Below, piece after piece: positions 51,714 to 64,000 of a stretch of DNA of 64,000 nucleotides. This DNA is from Trochalopteron elliotii. Lineage: Eukaryota > Chordata > Aves > Passeriformes > Leiothrichidae. The stretch is taken from contig JANPWX010000072.1 of the NCBI GenBank assembly GCA_024734555.1, positions 3,754,420 through 3,818,419 on the forward strand, given 5' to 3'. Made by a program: the position numbers and the translations under genes. How positions within the stretch are numbered: the first letter of the stretch is position 1; each line of letters opens with the position of its first letter. Below the pieces are notes generated by a model. That model worked only from the letters and a program-made list of their open reading frames with translations. It made no database searches and had not been told where the DNA came from.

Positions 51714-53017
51714 GCCTTTGTTAATAATTACTTTCCTCCTTTTAACTTCAGAAAGGCTGCTGGAGAACCTTCAACAGACTAGATAAACATGCTAGGAAAA
51801 CAAGTTGAAGAAAATATTTTCATTCCATACGTGTGAATCTACTTAAACTCAACAGAGAAAACATAAATCCTAATGAAAACAAAGTGTAAGTATGGAAAAT
51901 TCTAATTCAGACTTTAATTGTGCTGCATCTGCAACAGCTGTAATGCGGCTACTAAAATAATTTACTTCCATTCTCTGAGCTGAACTTCTTTTTCATTCTC
52001 AGTTTTGTTTTAAAGAATATGGATGCAATTTTCTTATTCTGAATGCAGATATTGCCACTGAAGTATCTCCAAAATCTCTCAATTCACCGGGCACTGGAAC
52101 AGCTGTTTACAAAGCCGTCTGTATCATCCAAAGACCTCATGAGACAAGCATGCAAATTTGGTTCCTATTCACAGTGGGAAAAAAGGGATGGTTGCAAAAT
52201 GTTGAAGAAAGTGCTTTTTTAATATAAGCCACTTCTTCTCACAACAATATGACTTTGTTCAGAGTTAAGTGTTTCAAAGGAAAACTAAGAAAGCTGGTAT
52301 AGTTACTTGCAAATGGTACATTTTGCCCTTCTTTACTTTTCGGTGTTTGTGGAGGACAAAGCCTCCTCTTTCCAAGCAGGAAGACTGACTCAGAAGGAAG
52401 GGTGTCCACTTAGGATCTGACACATCTGGGTCATGTTCCTTACTGCGTTGCAGACTTATTGCAGGAGTTTACATATAGCATCCAGACCCAACTTGAAACT
52501 AATGTCAAAATGCAACCCTGAGACATCACTGACATTCATAAAATAGTTGCAGAGTTTTAAGCACTGGTAACTTTTTCCTGTGCATAGGCGATATTCTCCA
52601 GTGGCGATTGGCATATTGAAAGAATATGTTACTTACAGAAAGGAGCAGCTGCAGAACAAAACTTTCTGGGATGGCTATGTGTTTTTTTTTAAATGTAATA
52701 AAGCAATGTTTAGAGTATCATTCTGAGCTTAGATCATCACTATGCCTTATTAAAAGAAAAAAAGTTGACCTATATCTACCATAAACTGAGAGATGAACAC
52801 CAGGCTCTGGAATGTCTTGCAGTGTGTTGCTCACAGTCCATTTTTGGAGCTGTTCTTCTTGTTCATTTTTTTCTCTAAATAATTAAAATATTAATTATGT
52901 CTAAGAAAGAAGAAAGAAATCAAGAAGCTGACTCTCTAAGCCACTTGGCAGGCAAGAGAATTGAAATGAAAATCTCATTTTATTCTGTGTACTTTCCAGC
53001 TGGCTGTTCTATACACC

Positions 53018-53068
53018 TTCACAGAATTACAGGATTATTGAGGTTGGGAAGGACCTCTGGAGACAAGT
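53018..53068 (-). mobile_element. CR1 3'-end fragment, very short
   Basis: On the + strand TTCACAGAATTACAGGATTA is followed by TTGAGGTTGGGAAGGACCTC and TGGAGA. This is the reverse complement of a CR1 3' terminus. Only about 50 bases are left, either because the insertion was very short or because the rest has decayed. Confidence 0.8.
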
Positions 53069-55079
53069 AAGACACAGGTTCTTCGAAGCTACAGATTTTA
53101 CTCACAGGCTATACCTGAACGGCAGGAAATGCAGATCTCCCAGCTCCCATACCCTTTTGTCCAATCTACCTGCATTCTGATTCAACGTTTGGGTGAGATT
53201 TAGGTGTGTAATTTTTTTCATCCTCACTTCCCCCTGCTGTCATTTACACAGGAAGAATCCCTCCGAATAACACAGGCTGAAAGGACACTGGGTCCTCATT
53301 TGTGAAGTGAGGAAAGTGCAACATTACCAAACAGCAACACTTAATTGTTTTCCAAGGATTTAGCCCTTATGAAAGTGTCAGCGGAGCAATAATTTCTGCT
53401 CAATTCATTTCTTTCACTTCACACTAAGTAGTACATAACAAACTTAGTTTAATGCTTGAGCCTCCCACATTTCATAACATGGAAGTTTTCTGTAAGTCTG
53501 GCTTACAGACTTTCTGCTTTCCATCTCATTTCCACACTTTGGTGCCACTCTACATACAATCACTAGGAAATGAGGGAGAGCTGTAAGGGGGGCATTCGTG
53601 CTCATCCTGTTGTTGAGGAGGATGTCCTGGGAGTCTGGTATCTGCAGCACAGACACAGCCCTTCCCAGAGCAACAAGTGTTGCCATGACCCTGCCGCTCC
53701 CAGGATCACTGGAACACAAACAGGACTAAGCTTCCTTCTTCCAAAGACAACCTCTTTTCTTCCAGATACAGGCTGATGATAGCTTCATATACGATACATT
53801 GTAAATCTACACATTACTGGCCAAAATGGAGTCCCAGAAGGGAATTCATTTTGTGGGAAAAGACTGAGAGAGCTGTGCTCTTTCTTGGGGGAGAAGAAAA
53901 CATTTCATGCTGAGCTAAAAGCTTGCATTTGTTATTTTTAGTCAAACTAATAAATGTTTTGTGTTGGCAAAGATAAAAGCAAGGACATGAGAAAAGAAAT
54001 ACGTGAACCAAAACCCATGTCATGTTGAGGGAACAAATAGATAGAGTATAGAGAGGCTCTAGGGGAATAAAAACACAAACACTTTCCTACATTTTATGGG
54101 AATATTCTTTTTTGTTGATTTTATTCCAGTACTGAGCAAAACTGAAAATAAGCTACTATTTGTTTATGAGAGAGGCTGAGCATTTCTTCCAGTTTAGCTA
54201 GACAACATGTATTCTGTCTGCAGTTACAAGATTCAGACCAGATACGGTTTTGATTTTAAAAAATTGTGATGGGAGAAGGAAGAAGGAAGGAATATGACCA
54301 CCACTAATATTTGCTCCACTAATAGTGGAGTGAAAGGGAGGTTGCCAAGAGATTTAGCAAACCTTGGCATCCAAAGAAATCATAAGGAAATGTTGCAGAG
54401 GAGCAGCCATCTGCTGGGAAGGCTGATGGGAAAACTTCTACCATAGCATAATGTGCATGGAGAAAGAGTGTTTGCTTGCTGAATGAATACCATGAGGAAA
54501 AAGAAAAGGTGAATATATGACTATAGGAGAGAAAGGAATTCTACTTTATGGTCACTAAGAAAACAAAAGTTTTGTCAAGTACGCATGCCAGAAAAACCTG
54601 AAGGCTTGTCCAGTGAGGCAGCTCTAATGAGATCACTTGATATATTTCACAAATTGCATCCAAGAAACAACTAAATTTCACGGCCAGTCTCCAAAAAAAA
54701 AATTGATTCAGTCTGAATTAATTTTTTGAAGTGAGCAAAGTGTGTGTGTTTAATGTGTGTGAGGACATTCCATGAATGGAGACAGTCTTCAACAGAACAA
54801 TTGATTACTCAAGTAAGTTTCTGGTCTTCAGGGTTAAACACTTACAAGGACACTTAAATCATTTCTTTGATCAAAAAACCCCCACAATATCCTTAGTGAA
54901 CTATAAAAAGGAAGAAAGATATAAAATTTCATAATTTTAATTTATAACAATAATACAACTCTAGATTATTAATGTAAGCAAGATTTTTTTGCTGTGCCAG
55001 AGAGTAAAACATATGAAAATTGAAGGTTTACAGGTCAGAAGAATATGAAATTGTTTGAAAAAAAATCTTAAAGACCCAC
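53069..55079. other. Intergenic DNA, no gene supported
   Basis: AT-rich sequence with scattered small ORFs. The 91-codon minus-strand frame at 53444-53719 and its plus-strand partner overlap and match nothing I recognise. No repeat beyond short homopolymers was noted. Confidence 0.5.
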
Positions 55080-55215
55080 AGTCCAAAAGTCATATTTCAG
55101 GAGGTTCCTTAAATGCCATTCTAGGTCCAGAACTATTCAGAGATTTCCATATTACAATCTACACTGACCTCAGGGGATAATTATGAGGAGACTTGCCAAA
55201 GCTGAAAAGATTACT
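55080..55215 (+). mobile_element. Ancient CR1-like ORF2 fragment
   Basis: Weak but ordered similarity to CR1 ORF2 around the SVLGP and FADD regions. The segments are TTCTAGGTCCAGAACTATTC (about 55120-55139), then GGGGATAATTATGAGGAGAC and TTGCCAAAGCTGAAAAGAT. It is very diverged, with no open frame. It is called on pattern alone, and boundaries are approximate. Confidence 0.5.
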
Positions 55216-56925
55216 AATGCTTGGAAACATAGAAATAAATCAAATAATTAGGATGATACTCAACAAAAATAAACATTACGTTTCCAAACAGGATATATGG
55301 CAATTACAAATGAAATTATTTCATCAATCAGATACTTCTTGTTGCACCACTGGCTAGAATTGCTTACAAACATAATAATTTCTTTGAGTAAGAAGTTGTG
55401 ATTGCAAATGTATAACATATGATGACCTAGTACTTGTAATTTCATTCCAGGCAAAATTCACACACTAATTTAATCATGCAAATTAGGTTTGTGAAAGAAC
55501 TGACTCTGCAGTCCAGATTATGAATATTCATTTTATTACCAGGTGATAGAAAAGGAGTTAAAATTACAACAGGCTGGAAAACTTCTTATAAAATCCAACA
55601 TACTTGCACTCTAGTGAGTAGAATGTGGCAGGCCAAGGAAGCATATATGATGGGAAGAGTAGGGATTTCTTCACGGTTCTTCATGAGGTACACCATTTTA
55701 TTTGTCTGGTTTGCAAAGAGCAGAACAGAACCATGCAAAATGGAGAGAATTGCTTATGATTTTAATTTGATCAGTAAAATATTGTCATTCATAATCACGT
55801 CTTGCATCTCACCAATCCCCCAAGCATTCATTTAATTAAATCTTGTCAAAAGTTGAGTGGAATTCCACCCTGCTTCCAAAAGAGGATATGACCCCAGGTT
55901 GGAGATACCGTAAACTAGAGAGCAAACTGTTGTATAGGTAATTAATATTTGTCAAAAGTGAAGACTATAAAATATTTATTACTTGGATGCCACTTGTTTT
56001 CTTCCTCCAGCAGTTCAGAGCCCACGTAGTTAAGCACCAGCAGAATGATGGATACACGTGCCACTCTCAGCATTTACACCCAGGCAATGATTGATTAGGC
56101 ATGAGAAAGGAAAGGAACAGATAAGACTCACACCCAGACAAAGCCATTCAATTTATTAAGGAAACAACAACAGCAAGAAAAAATTCAGTGGGTCAAAGTA
56201 GGTCTTTGATTAAATTCACAAAACCAAAAGGTTGTCATTCTATGCTTGAGATAAAGAGCAAAGTCCATACTTTTTCTAAAATGTACAGAATTAGAGGAAA
56301 GGCATATTAATGCTGTGGTTGAAGGGGAGAATTTGTAAATGAATTGTTTATTGAAGACAATCAGATATGAAAAAAAGAAGAAAAAAGGGAAAGTTTATAT
56401 ACCTTTTTATTTTATATGATGAAATTATAAGAATTATTTTTTGCATGCTATAAAGATATTCTTCAGAATATTCTTATTTTTCCCCCTCCTATTCCCTCTG
56501 AATTCATCATGAGCAACTGGAAACTAGTAAGTGTATGACATCAGATGAAGTGCAGGTGTTTCCTTGAGGGAGAAACAATTATTAAACTACCACCTAGTTT
56601 TTAATATACTAGGGACTAGAAAAAATAGCACTATTAAAACTTTGTTTTCTATTTTGTTAACACTTTTATGAGTTACAATTAAATGTAATACCTGGAATAG
56701 CAGCTGTGACGAAAAAAAAATTGTGTCTGTTAGAGACTCAAACTGTCTGCTCTGTTTAGGAAAAGCCTGAGATAGCTCCCCAGCCAGTTTTTACTTAATC
56801 ACAGAAACTCTTCTAAGTGAGCCAGGAATTACTAAACTTGACACTAAAGATATATAAAGCATATAGTAAAATAGTATAATCCTTTTACCACCCAGAAATT
56901 GCATTTAAAATAATTAATAGTTTAC
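55216..56925. other. Intergenic DNA, no gene supported
   Basis: AT-rich and unique-looking. No coding exon, RNA gene or repeat was recognised. Confidence 0.5.
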
Positions 56926-57060
56926 TTTGGAAGGGTCCTCTGGAGGCCATCTGATCCAAACTACACTCAAAGCAGGACTAGCTTTGAAGATTAGTCCAAA
57001 TTTAAATTCAGATTAAGGTTGCTTGGAACTTTGGCTGTAAAGTCGTTGATTCCAGCTCTG
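56926..57060 (-). mobile_element. CR1 fragment, reverse orientation, diverged
   Basis: On the + strand GGAAGGGTCCTCTGGAGGCC, CATCTGATCCAAACTACACT, CAAAGCAGGACTAGCTTTGA and GGTTGCTTGGAACTTTGGCT occur in the order of the reverse-complemented CR1 3' region. The extreme 3' octamers are lost at the left, and similarity fades near 57060. Confidence 0.75.
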
Positions 57061-58298
57061 CTTTACTCATTCCAAAAAACACAAAACCCATCATTAATGT
57101 CCTGAGGAAGTGTTAATACAGATTTAAAGTCTCTTAAAGTGTTACTTCTAACTCTATCCTTCACATACAACAAAAATACGGAAGATCGCAAGGGCACAAA
57201 TTTGTTGCTGAAATAACCACCAAAAGTCTGCTTGGGGTAATTCACAATCATGCAGGATTTAAGTGGGGATTGTGTCCATCCTGGTGGAGGACACATCACA
57301 GCAATACTGTGTAGCCTAGCTGCTCTAAGGGAGATTGTGAACTGCATACCCTCCGCCTCTCCTCTAAAACTCTGTGTATTAGTGCCAAACCTAAATGAGC
57401 TGGACCCACTGTCACCTTCTGTAGCCCAGCTGCTGTCACCCTTCAGCATGCTCCAGACCATGCAGGGAGAGGCCACTGCCATGGTCACAGCACTCCATGT
57501 GTTTGTCCCCCAGAGATGCTGACATGCCTTTCTGGAGTGGGATGGCTAGTCTTTACCCTAGAAGTAGCTTCTTTTATAGCATTTATCAAAGATTTAATTT
57601 AAGCAAAGAGCATTGGCTACCTCCTTGATCTTCTGTGCCTATCTATGGAGTAGATTTTGTGTCTCAGCCATATTGCCAATAGCAAATTCTCTTTAGATAT
57701 ATCTAATTGCATTGCTTTAACATGCTTCTGTAATATTCATTTCCTGGGTCGTTTGAATGGCTTCTACCTCCTTATTAATTGAAATTACTCCTCTCACTTG
57801 AAATTACTGGGCCAAAATTTAGCTTCCTTTATAATTTTCAAGCAATAGTACAAGAAGGTTGAAAGGGTCAAAAATCCTGTGTGCATATATTTCTGCATGC
57901 TGCATTCCAAACAAGCTGTCTGCTCTCACTGGACATTCATAAAACAGGAGCTTAGCAGCAGTGTTGTCTCAGCTAATCTAAGGAGATCCAGCAAACCTTT
58001 GCTTTAGCTGTAAAACAGCCCCCTGTTTGCTCTTTACTGACTGTCTTTTTTTAAGAACTGCTTGTGTTTTTAATTCCAAATGCTATTGATTTTATCTGAT
58101 ATCTAAGAGGGTAAAAAGCCCGATACCTCTCAGATTGTATCTTCCAGCCAGCTCTTAGCTGATTATATTGTGTGATTTGTATTGATTTGAAGGAAAAGAA
58201 GCTAACAGCAGCACTTGTTTTTTAGAGCAAGAGTAGTATGTATCTTGAAATTCTATTCCCTTTCATGGAAAGAAAAGCTGTGATCTGGGAAAAAAAAA
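57061..58298. other. Intergenic DNA with a GC-richer block at 57230-57530
   Basis: The block at 57230-57530 is GC-richer than its flanks. It carries an open frame of 141 codons on the minus strand (57063-57488) and 90 codons on the plus strand (57250-57522). Neither shows a domain I recognise, a signal peptide or membrane segment. I do not call a gene here. The remainder is AT-rich and featureless. Confidence 0.4.
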
Positions 58299-58301
58299 TA
58301 T

Positions 58302-58352
<51 letters not shown>

Positions 58353-58367
58353 TTTTCCATAGCAGNT

Positions 58368-58410
<43 letters not shown>

Positions 58411-58423
58411 TTTTCCATAGCAG
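58299..58423. repeat. (TTTA)n microsatellite with an internal N and duplicated right flank
   Basis: TTTA units run from about 58299 to 58352, then TTTTCCATAGCAG (58353-58365), one N (58366), more TTTA units (58367-58410) and TTTTCCATAGCAG again (58411-58423). The same flank on both sides of a single unknown base suggests that two reads or contigs ending in the same place were joined. The true locus probably has one array and one flank. Confidence 0.9.
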
Positions 58424-61400
58424 TCTTGTTGAAAACATAGCCAAACTGTGTTTTGTGAGATGATGAATAGCAGTTGCTCATGCTCCAATCATCTCCAATA
58501 ATTTACGCTTATGGAACAGGATGAGTACTGATGGTTACAAAGAGAGAGTACACTCTTAATGGACAAAGCCTACTATGCTCTTAATGAATACAGTATTTTG
58601 TTACATGCAAACTTCCACACTACTTCAGAGAATTAGTAGTGTGCTGGAAATTGATGAAATAATAATTACAGAGAAATAAACAATACTGAGACTGTGGAAT
58701 AGCTATTTATGCACTTATCATAAGGTACAAGCTCAAGCCTTATCACACCTTAACACTACTGAACAAAAATATATAAGCTGCTGATCTCAGATGGTGCAAA
58801 ATACTTCATAGTGGCAGTGCTACCTTCTTGCAGGAATTTTGCAGAAAAAGTGTAAATGAGAAACCCAGCTGCAGTTTGCATTGATATCCAAAGTGGATTG
58901 GTACAGAACCACCAGAAAGCACAGAAAAGTAATTTACAACCTCTGACTAGAGATGTACTATGTAGAAATTAAAAACTCTGTAACAGAAAACAGTTTTCAA
59001 AGTGCTGATGTAAATAAGGTAAGAGTTCAAAGAAACAGTAAGAAACAGTCTAGACCACAGGACTGGTGCCTGTTTAGCAAGAAATATTCTGCCTCATATT
59101 GTAAACAAGGCTGCTTTCTGACACTGGATTTAACCAGAACCATCTTATAGGCAACATCAACTTCTGAGCTGGAAGTTCAACCTGCTGCTGGAATAAGACC
59201 TCAGCCAGTACAAGTGACCACTTACGGCTCTGGGCTCCTGACACGAAGTGTTGGGTGCTTCCTGCTGTCACCTCATGCCTGAGCCCAGCAGCCCTTCAGC
59301 CCTGGCTGGAGTCAAGGCTGAGTGGCCCAACCAGCCTGGGAAAGACACTCTGAGGAGCAGCACCGTGCAAACCCCAGCTCTTTGCACAACAACCACAACA
59401 TTTTTAGAAGACGAGAAGCTGAGGCAATTCAGGAAGTATTGTAATATTTCTGATGATTTTTACATTCTCTGTAGGATGAAATGTTTGTGAAAAGACATTA
59501 GTGTTCACACAGCTCTGGAGGATGTGGGAATATTCCAGCTGTTCAGACAGAATCTCTAAAACACATTTGATTCTGAATATTCAAATTTCTTTAGCAGTGT
59601 TTTGGAATGTATTAATTAATTCTCACAAAAATATGTACAAAAGAGTAAATTAACTAAGTGAAATTATTTGTAAATATCTTTTTCATAGTTTCCTTGGCTA
59701 TATTATATCCATATTAATATTCATAATTTTCATCTGCAGTGCCAGTTGCTTTGGCTGTTTCTGTGTCAAATAATTTGTCTTTCTCTTTCTACCACATAAA
59801 CTACATGAGCATTTTTGAAATTGCTGTCCCATTTATTCCTTGATAGGCTATAATAGTCCTAATCAATATTGTGTTGGAGTCCATTTGGCCCACTGTGCTG
59901 TCATTTTTGCAGCAAATGGGAGTCATTTGCTGTCTTGCTGTCTCATACAAAAATAAAAAAGAGATTTATGCATTTTATTCTTGCAGTTAACTCTGCTTTT
60001 TCTTCTGCAGAAAGAAAATAAGAAAAAGTGGGGTTGGATTTTTTCTTTTTTTCCTACTGGAAATCAGCAATGTGTTTTCTTTAAAAATGTTGGATGGGAA
60101 GGGAAAATCTGAAGAACCTTGCACCTGCTGGACACCTTCAAAAAATTTGTCACTGACCATCTTCCATAAATTAGGGGTTTGTGCTCATAGCTGAGAGAGA
60201 TTCTTTTCTGCTGTGCTCATTTTACAGCCTTGGAATATCATGCTAGGCTTGACATAAATTTGCCTGGATCTCAGCTTCAATATCAATTGATTTGTCATAG
60301 ACACACCAACTGGAAGGCAGGAAAGCATTTCCTATACTTTTTTCAAGTCTTTCCATTTCCTATCTTATTTCATACCAAATGCAATCAACAAAAAAAATTT
60401 TGCTTTTTAAAAATAAAAAACAATAAATGCCAAAATAAACTTGTTTCCCAGAACCATGCCATATTCTCCTGAACATGCCATACTTCTGGATTGAATATCA
60501 GATGGGGAACAAGAAGTTCAGAAAGCTAGGTTTTGCAGAATTTTTATGAACAACTGTATTTAAAGACAAAAACAGAAAGGAGAAAATCTTAAACTAGAGC
60601 CTCCAGCTCTAGCTTCTTTTTTCAGTTTCTCTTTCTGCACCACCCTGAAATATTCCTTCAGGTTTAGTGTTTTCAAGGCTGTAGGGTCGCAGCTTCTGCA
60701 GAATCACAGAGACCTGTGCATTTTGAGCTTGTTAATTTTGGAATTACAATAGAATTCTGTCTGGTAAAAAGGATGTCTGTCTTTTCCTCTCTTCTACTTC
60801 TATCAAAATTTTCTGTGTGATTCTATGGTGACTGTGGATCTTTTCAAGGCTTTTTCTTCAGTTTGTATCACTTAGGGACTTTTCCACTACCTGCACCCCT
60901 CTTCCTCTGCAAGTCTTCATTCAATGTCTCCCAGCTCAGCTGGTCACCTTTACAAATTTCTGTGTACACACAAGCAGATTAACTATGGTCTATTTTCCCC
61001 AGTGCACTGGAAACATAAAAGGTTTCTTCACCACAGCCCTGTACTCTGCCTCCTTACAGATACAAACCATCTCATGTTATTAACTTTCAAACATCAACTA
61101 GCTATTCTCAGAGTTCTCAGTCACTGCAATGCCCTCAATACTTAATTATCTCTGCTTTTCATTAAGTTCTTTTTCTGGTTTGGACAGATCTGTATTCCAT
61201 CTCAAAAATTATTTCCTTTCCTCTTTTCCTTTCTTGGCCTTTCCCCACTTTGGTATGTCATACAATATTTATCAAAATTAATCTCCACAGAAAACAAAGA
61301 CATTTAAAACACATTTTGAATGTTGTAAAATCTGTAGTCAAACCACATGATAAACTAAGTCTTTATGGTGTTGAATACCAAAAATTAGTTGTTAATTTTC

Positions 61401-61832
61401 TGCCTCTCCCTTCTTCCATAGTTTTCAGGAAGATTTTTAGTGATCGCATAACAGTGCCTCAAAAGATACATTCCACATTCTTTGTTACATGTCTTTTAAC
61501 CTCATGCAGCTCTTAGATTTTTCTCATTTCCCCTCTGCAAAACAAATTATGTTAAAAACAAAGCTTTGTTTCTGTCTATGATTTACAAATTTCCTGTGAG
61601 TTCAGTATGCAGGACTGAAGGCATTCTCTCGTTCGGTTTGTTTTCGTTGATTGTTTTGAAGCCTTTACTTCCCAGTAGGAATGCAGTACTTCAGTGTACT
61701 GTCATCCAAAGGAAGACGAAGTTACTCTTCATGTCCATAGGAAGGACTCTTCCATCAGCTGATACAGATGATGTTTTGGCTAAGTTTGTTAGTGAAACCT
61801 GTTCATATTAGAACCTTGAGGTTGCACTCTTC
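58424..61832. other. Intergenic DNA, no gene supported
   Basis: AT-rich sequence. A GC-richer patch at about 59160-59400 holds short overlapping ORFs without recognisable content. No element or RNA gene was identified. Confidence 0.5.
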
Positions 61833-61893
61833 CTTTTTTTTTTTTTTTTGGTTTTTTTTGGGGGGTTTTGTTTTTTTGTTTTTTTTTTTTTTT
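61833..61893. repeat. T/G-only low-complexity tract
   Basis: Runs of T17, T8 and T16 are separated by G runs including G6 at about 61860-61865. No A or C is present across nearly 60 bases. Confidence 0.9.
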
Positions 61894-64000
61894 GGCTTGC
61901 AGCAATATTGTGCCCCATCAAGAAGATATAAACTGTGTTAGGTCAACCTGTCTAGCATAAAGATGAAATTGTTAGGGCAAAATTCTTGGAGAAGGAGACC
62001 TACTGAGGGAGGCAACAGAATCAGAGCATGCCATGGGTCCTTGCAGCTCATACCAAGAAAGGACATATTAAAAGCAAGAGGGAGCTCATATATACTTCTT
62101 CCTTAGTAGTATATTTTTTAAATTTAATTCCACACTCTGAGTAATGGATTTGATTCTACAGTTGCTCCTTTTCTTTACCCTCAAACCCACATTTCAGTGT
62201 GACTGTGCTCTGCAACCTAGTAAGCAGGTAGAACACCCTAAAAATGATGTTTCTTCATTTTTAAAGAAGCTTCTAGTTTGCCATAACCATATGCTACACA
62301 TTCATGAGCTGCATAAACATGTATTCTGATCTGGAATCTTCACGACCAGCAGAAAATTGCCTTAAAAATGTTTCACTTGGACAGAAACGGTGACTCTTGG
62401 GGACAGATAAGATCTGATTCTGTGGACAATGCCATTTTGCTCATAGGAAGTTTGGCCTAAAAGCATTCTAGTATATTGGAAGTCTTGTGTATGTTTTCAC
62501 CTGTTATATATTTTCAAAGGTTCCCGCTTCACACTGGCAAAGGAGCCATCTTTGCAAACCTTTTGAAAAAAGACTTGGCATGAAAGTCAAGGAGAATCAG
62601 GTAAGCCAGGTCTTGGCACATGTTTAATAGCTTTAAGATCAGATGGAGCTTGGCCTTTACAAGTCTCATTTTGGAACGATTCATTATTTTTCTTCCTGCT
62701 TCTGCAAATAGCTAATGTCAATCAGTCAAATGCACACCTAAATGTGCAGCTAAACCATGAAAAATATATCTGTCAAAAGAGAGACTGAATATTATGGTTC
62801 TATTTGTCTTTGAATACTAGTGTTGATGGCAGGAGTCATTCTCCAAATATTGCCCGAAATGAAGCTTTCATCTTTTCTTGTCTTTTTGGACAGGCAGTGC
62901 TATTTTTAATATTGAACAGAAACAGGGTAAACCAAGACTGTACCGAAAGTTCCTAAGAGTTGGCTGTCAGTAGTTTGAAAGGATTCTTGGGAATATATTC
63001 ATTTTTTTTGAGGGGCATTTCATAGGCCATAAAGGTTATTGTTTCTGACTAAAAGGGGGAATGGGAGGTTTAGTGAAGTAAAGAATGGGAAAAGGTACAT
63101 ATTGAGACCATTTGAGTAGAAGTCATAGTAACATCAAATAAGGGAGTTGGTAATTTTCAGAGATGTTTTGAGAGAGATTCCAACAAGAGCTTCAACTAAT
63201 TTATTTTGAGAAGAACCCATAGCAAAATCCCTAGATATTTTTATACCCAATCATTTCCTGAAAGAAAGATTTTCATAGTACAAATTTTCAAGAAAGGTTT
63301 TCACTCATTTACCCGTAACTGTTATACTTGCAGGCTATCTTTGTGGCCAAACGTTGTCTGCACAATCTTTAGATGAACAAGAAAACACCACTCAGAGATA
63401 AATTGCAGAAAATTGTTTTTCCATTAACTGATAATGTTGAACTGACAAGTTTGATGGCTAAAGGATAAAACTAGGAATGAAAACAAGTGCTTCCTGCTGT
63501 AGAAAAGAGCAGGTGAAAAGAAAGTGTCACTCTTCATTTGTGGAAAATCACCCATTTCTAACCAGATTGGATTTGCAAACACCAAGGATGTCAGTAGCTG
63601 AAGATTGAACACTTCTGTGCTTTACCATCAGGCCATTTTTTTATTGATGGAGTCAGATAGGAGAAAAAGAATGAGAGCAAAGACTTATATAAGATAAAAA
63701 GCCTTTTGGAAGCTGCTCAGAGGTTTTAAGTCTTCAAAATAATCCTGCTAGAAGTGAGTTAATATGCAGAAAGCTGGGCAACAGTTGAATTAATTCTAAA
63801 ATTCTGCAAGTGTGCAACACAGAAAACTTCCCATAACACCTGGAGCAAAGATTATCTGCCCCTTTCTAGGTCAGAGAGCCACTTAATTATTTAAAATACT
63901 ATCAACATTTTAACCCTTGGTGATAAAGTATCCCTCATGTGGTGCCTGGCATTATTTTTCCTAAGTTTGAATGAAAATATGACAGCTGTATTAAATGACT
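61894..64000. other. Intergenic DNA, no gene supported
   Basis: AT-rich sequence up to the window edge. Chance ORFs are about 60 codons. No mobile element, RNA gene or strong splice or poly(A) configuration was recognised. Confidence 0.5.

Larger units (their letters stand above)
34367..53017. other. Long gene-poor stretch, no protein-coding gene supported
   Basis: About 18.6 kb of mainly AT-rich sequence. Chance ORFs reach about 131 codons (39931-40326, minus) and 118 codons (48684-49040, plus), without recognisable domains, phase-consistent splice sites or a neighbouring exon. Simple repeats at 37181, 44365 and 51616, an 18-bp duplication at 36124 and a short perfect hairpin at 46044 are listed separately. 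No LTR, tRNA or rRNA gene was seen. Confidence 0.45.

Overview
The window looks like avian nuclear DNA, probably from an AT-rich, gene-poor part of a chromosome. The evidence is the repeat content. There are several CR1 non-LTR retrotransposon fragments in both orientations, most of them 5'-truncated and ending at or near the typical CR1 3' terminus. There are also two elements that resemble avian endogenous-retrovirus LTRs. Alu, L1 and other mammalian repeats were not seen, repeat density is low, and no bacterial-style operon is present.

Layout. Positions 1-613 look like the end of an intron. A short terminal coding exon on the + strand is proposed at 614-733: a long pyrimidine tract, CAG, 39 codons and TAA. 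It would be followed by a 3' UTR up to an AATAAA at 1566-1571 with a GT-rich element downstream. I could not name the gene. After about 1.6 kb no further protein-coding exon could be supported, and the rest reads as intergenic DNA or a very long intron.

Mobile elements. CR1 pieces lie at 3837-3930 (-), 6920-7384 (+), 18750-19645 (+, with a decayed reverse-transcriptase C-terminus), 30215-30690 (+, old), 53018-53068 (-), 55080-55215 (+, old) and 56926-57060 (-). An LTR-like element at 23925-24409 (+) carries an inverted CCAAT box, a TATA-like site and AATAAA. A second at 33278-34366 (-) is bounded by TGGGTT/AACCCA and contains degenerate repeats of about 50 bp.

Simple repeats. The main ones are A20 at 13478, an A/C-only tract at 22012-22175, (TTTTG)n at 37219, (TG)n at 44365, an AAAAAAAG array at 51616, a (TTTA)n array at 58299 interrupted by an N and an apparent false duplication, and a T/G tract at 61833.

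The genes do not form a visible pathway or system. I found no CRISPR array, tRNA, rRNA or convincing novel multi-gene system. The points most worth checking are the unnamed terminal exon, the two LTR-like elements, the probable assembly artefact at the N, and a possible non-coding terminal exon near 9.4-9.75 kb.
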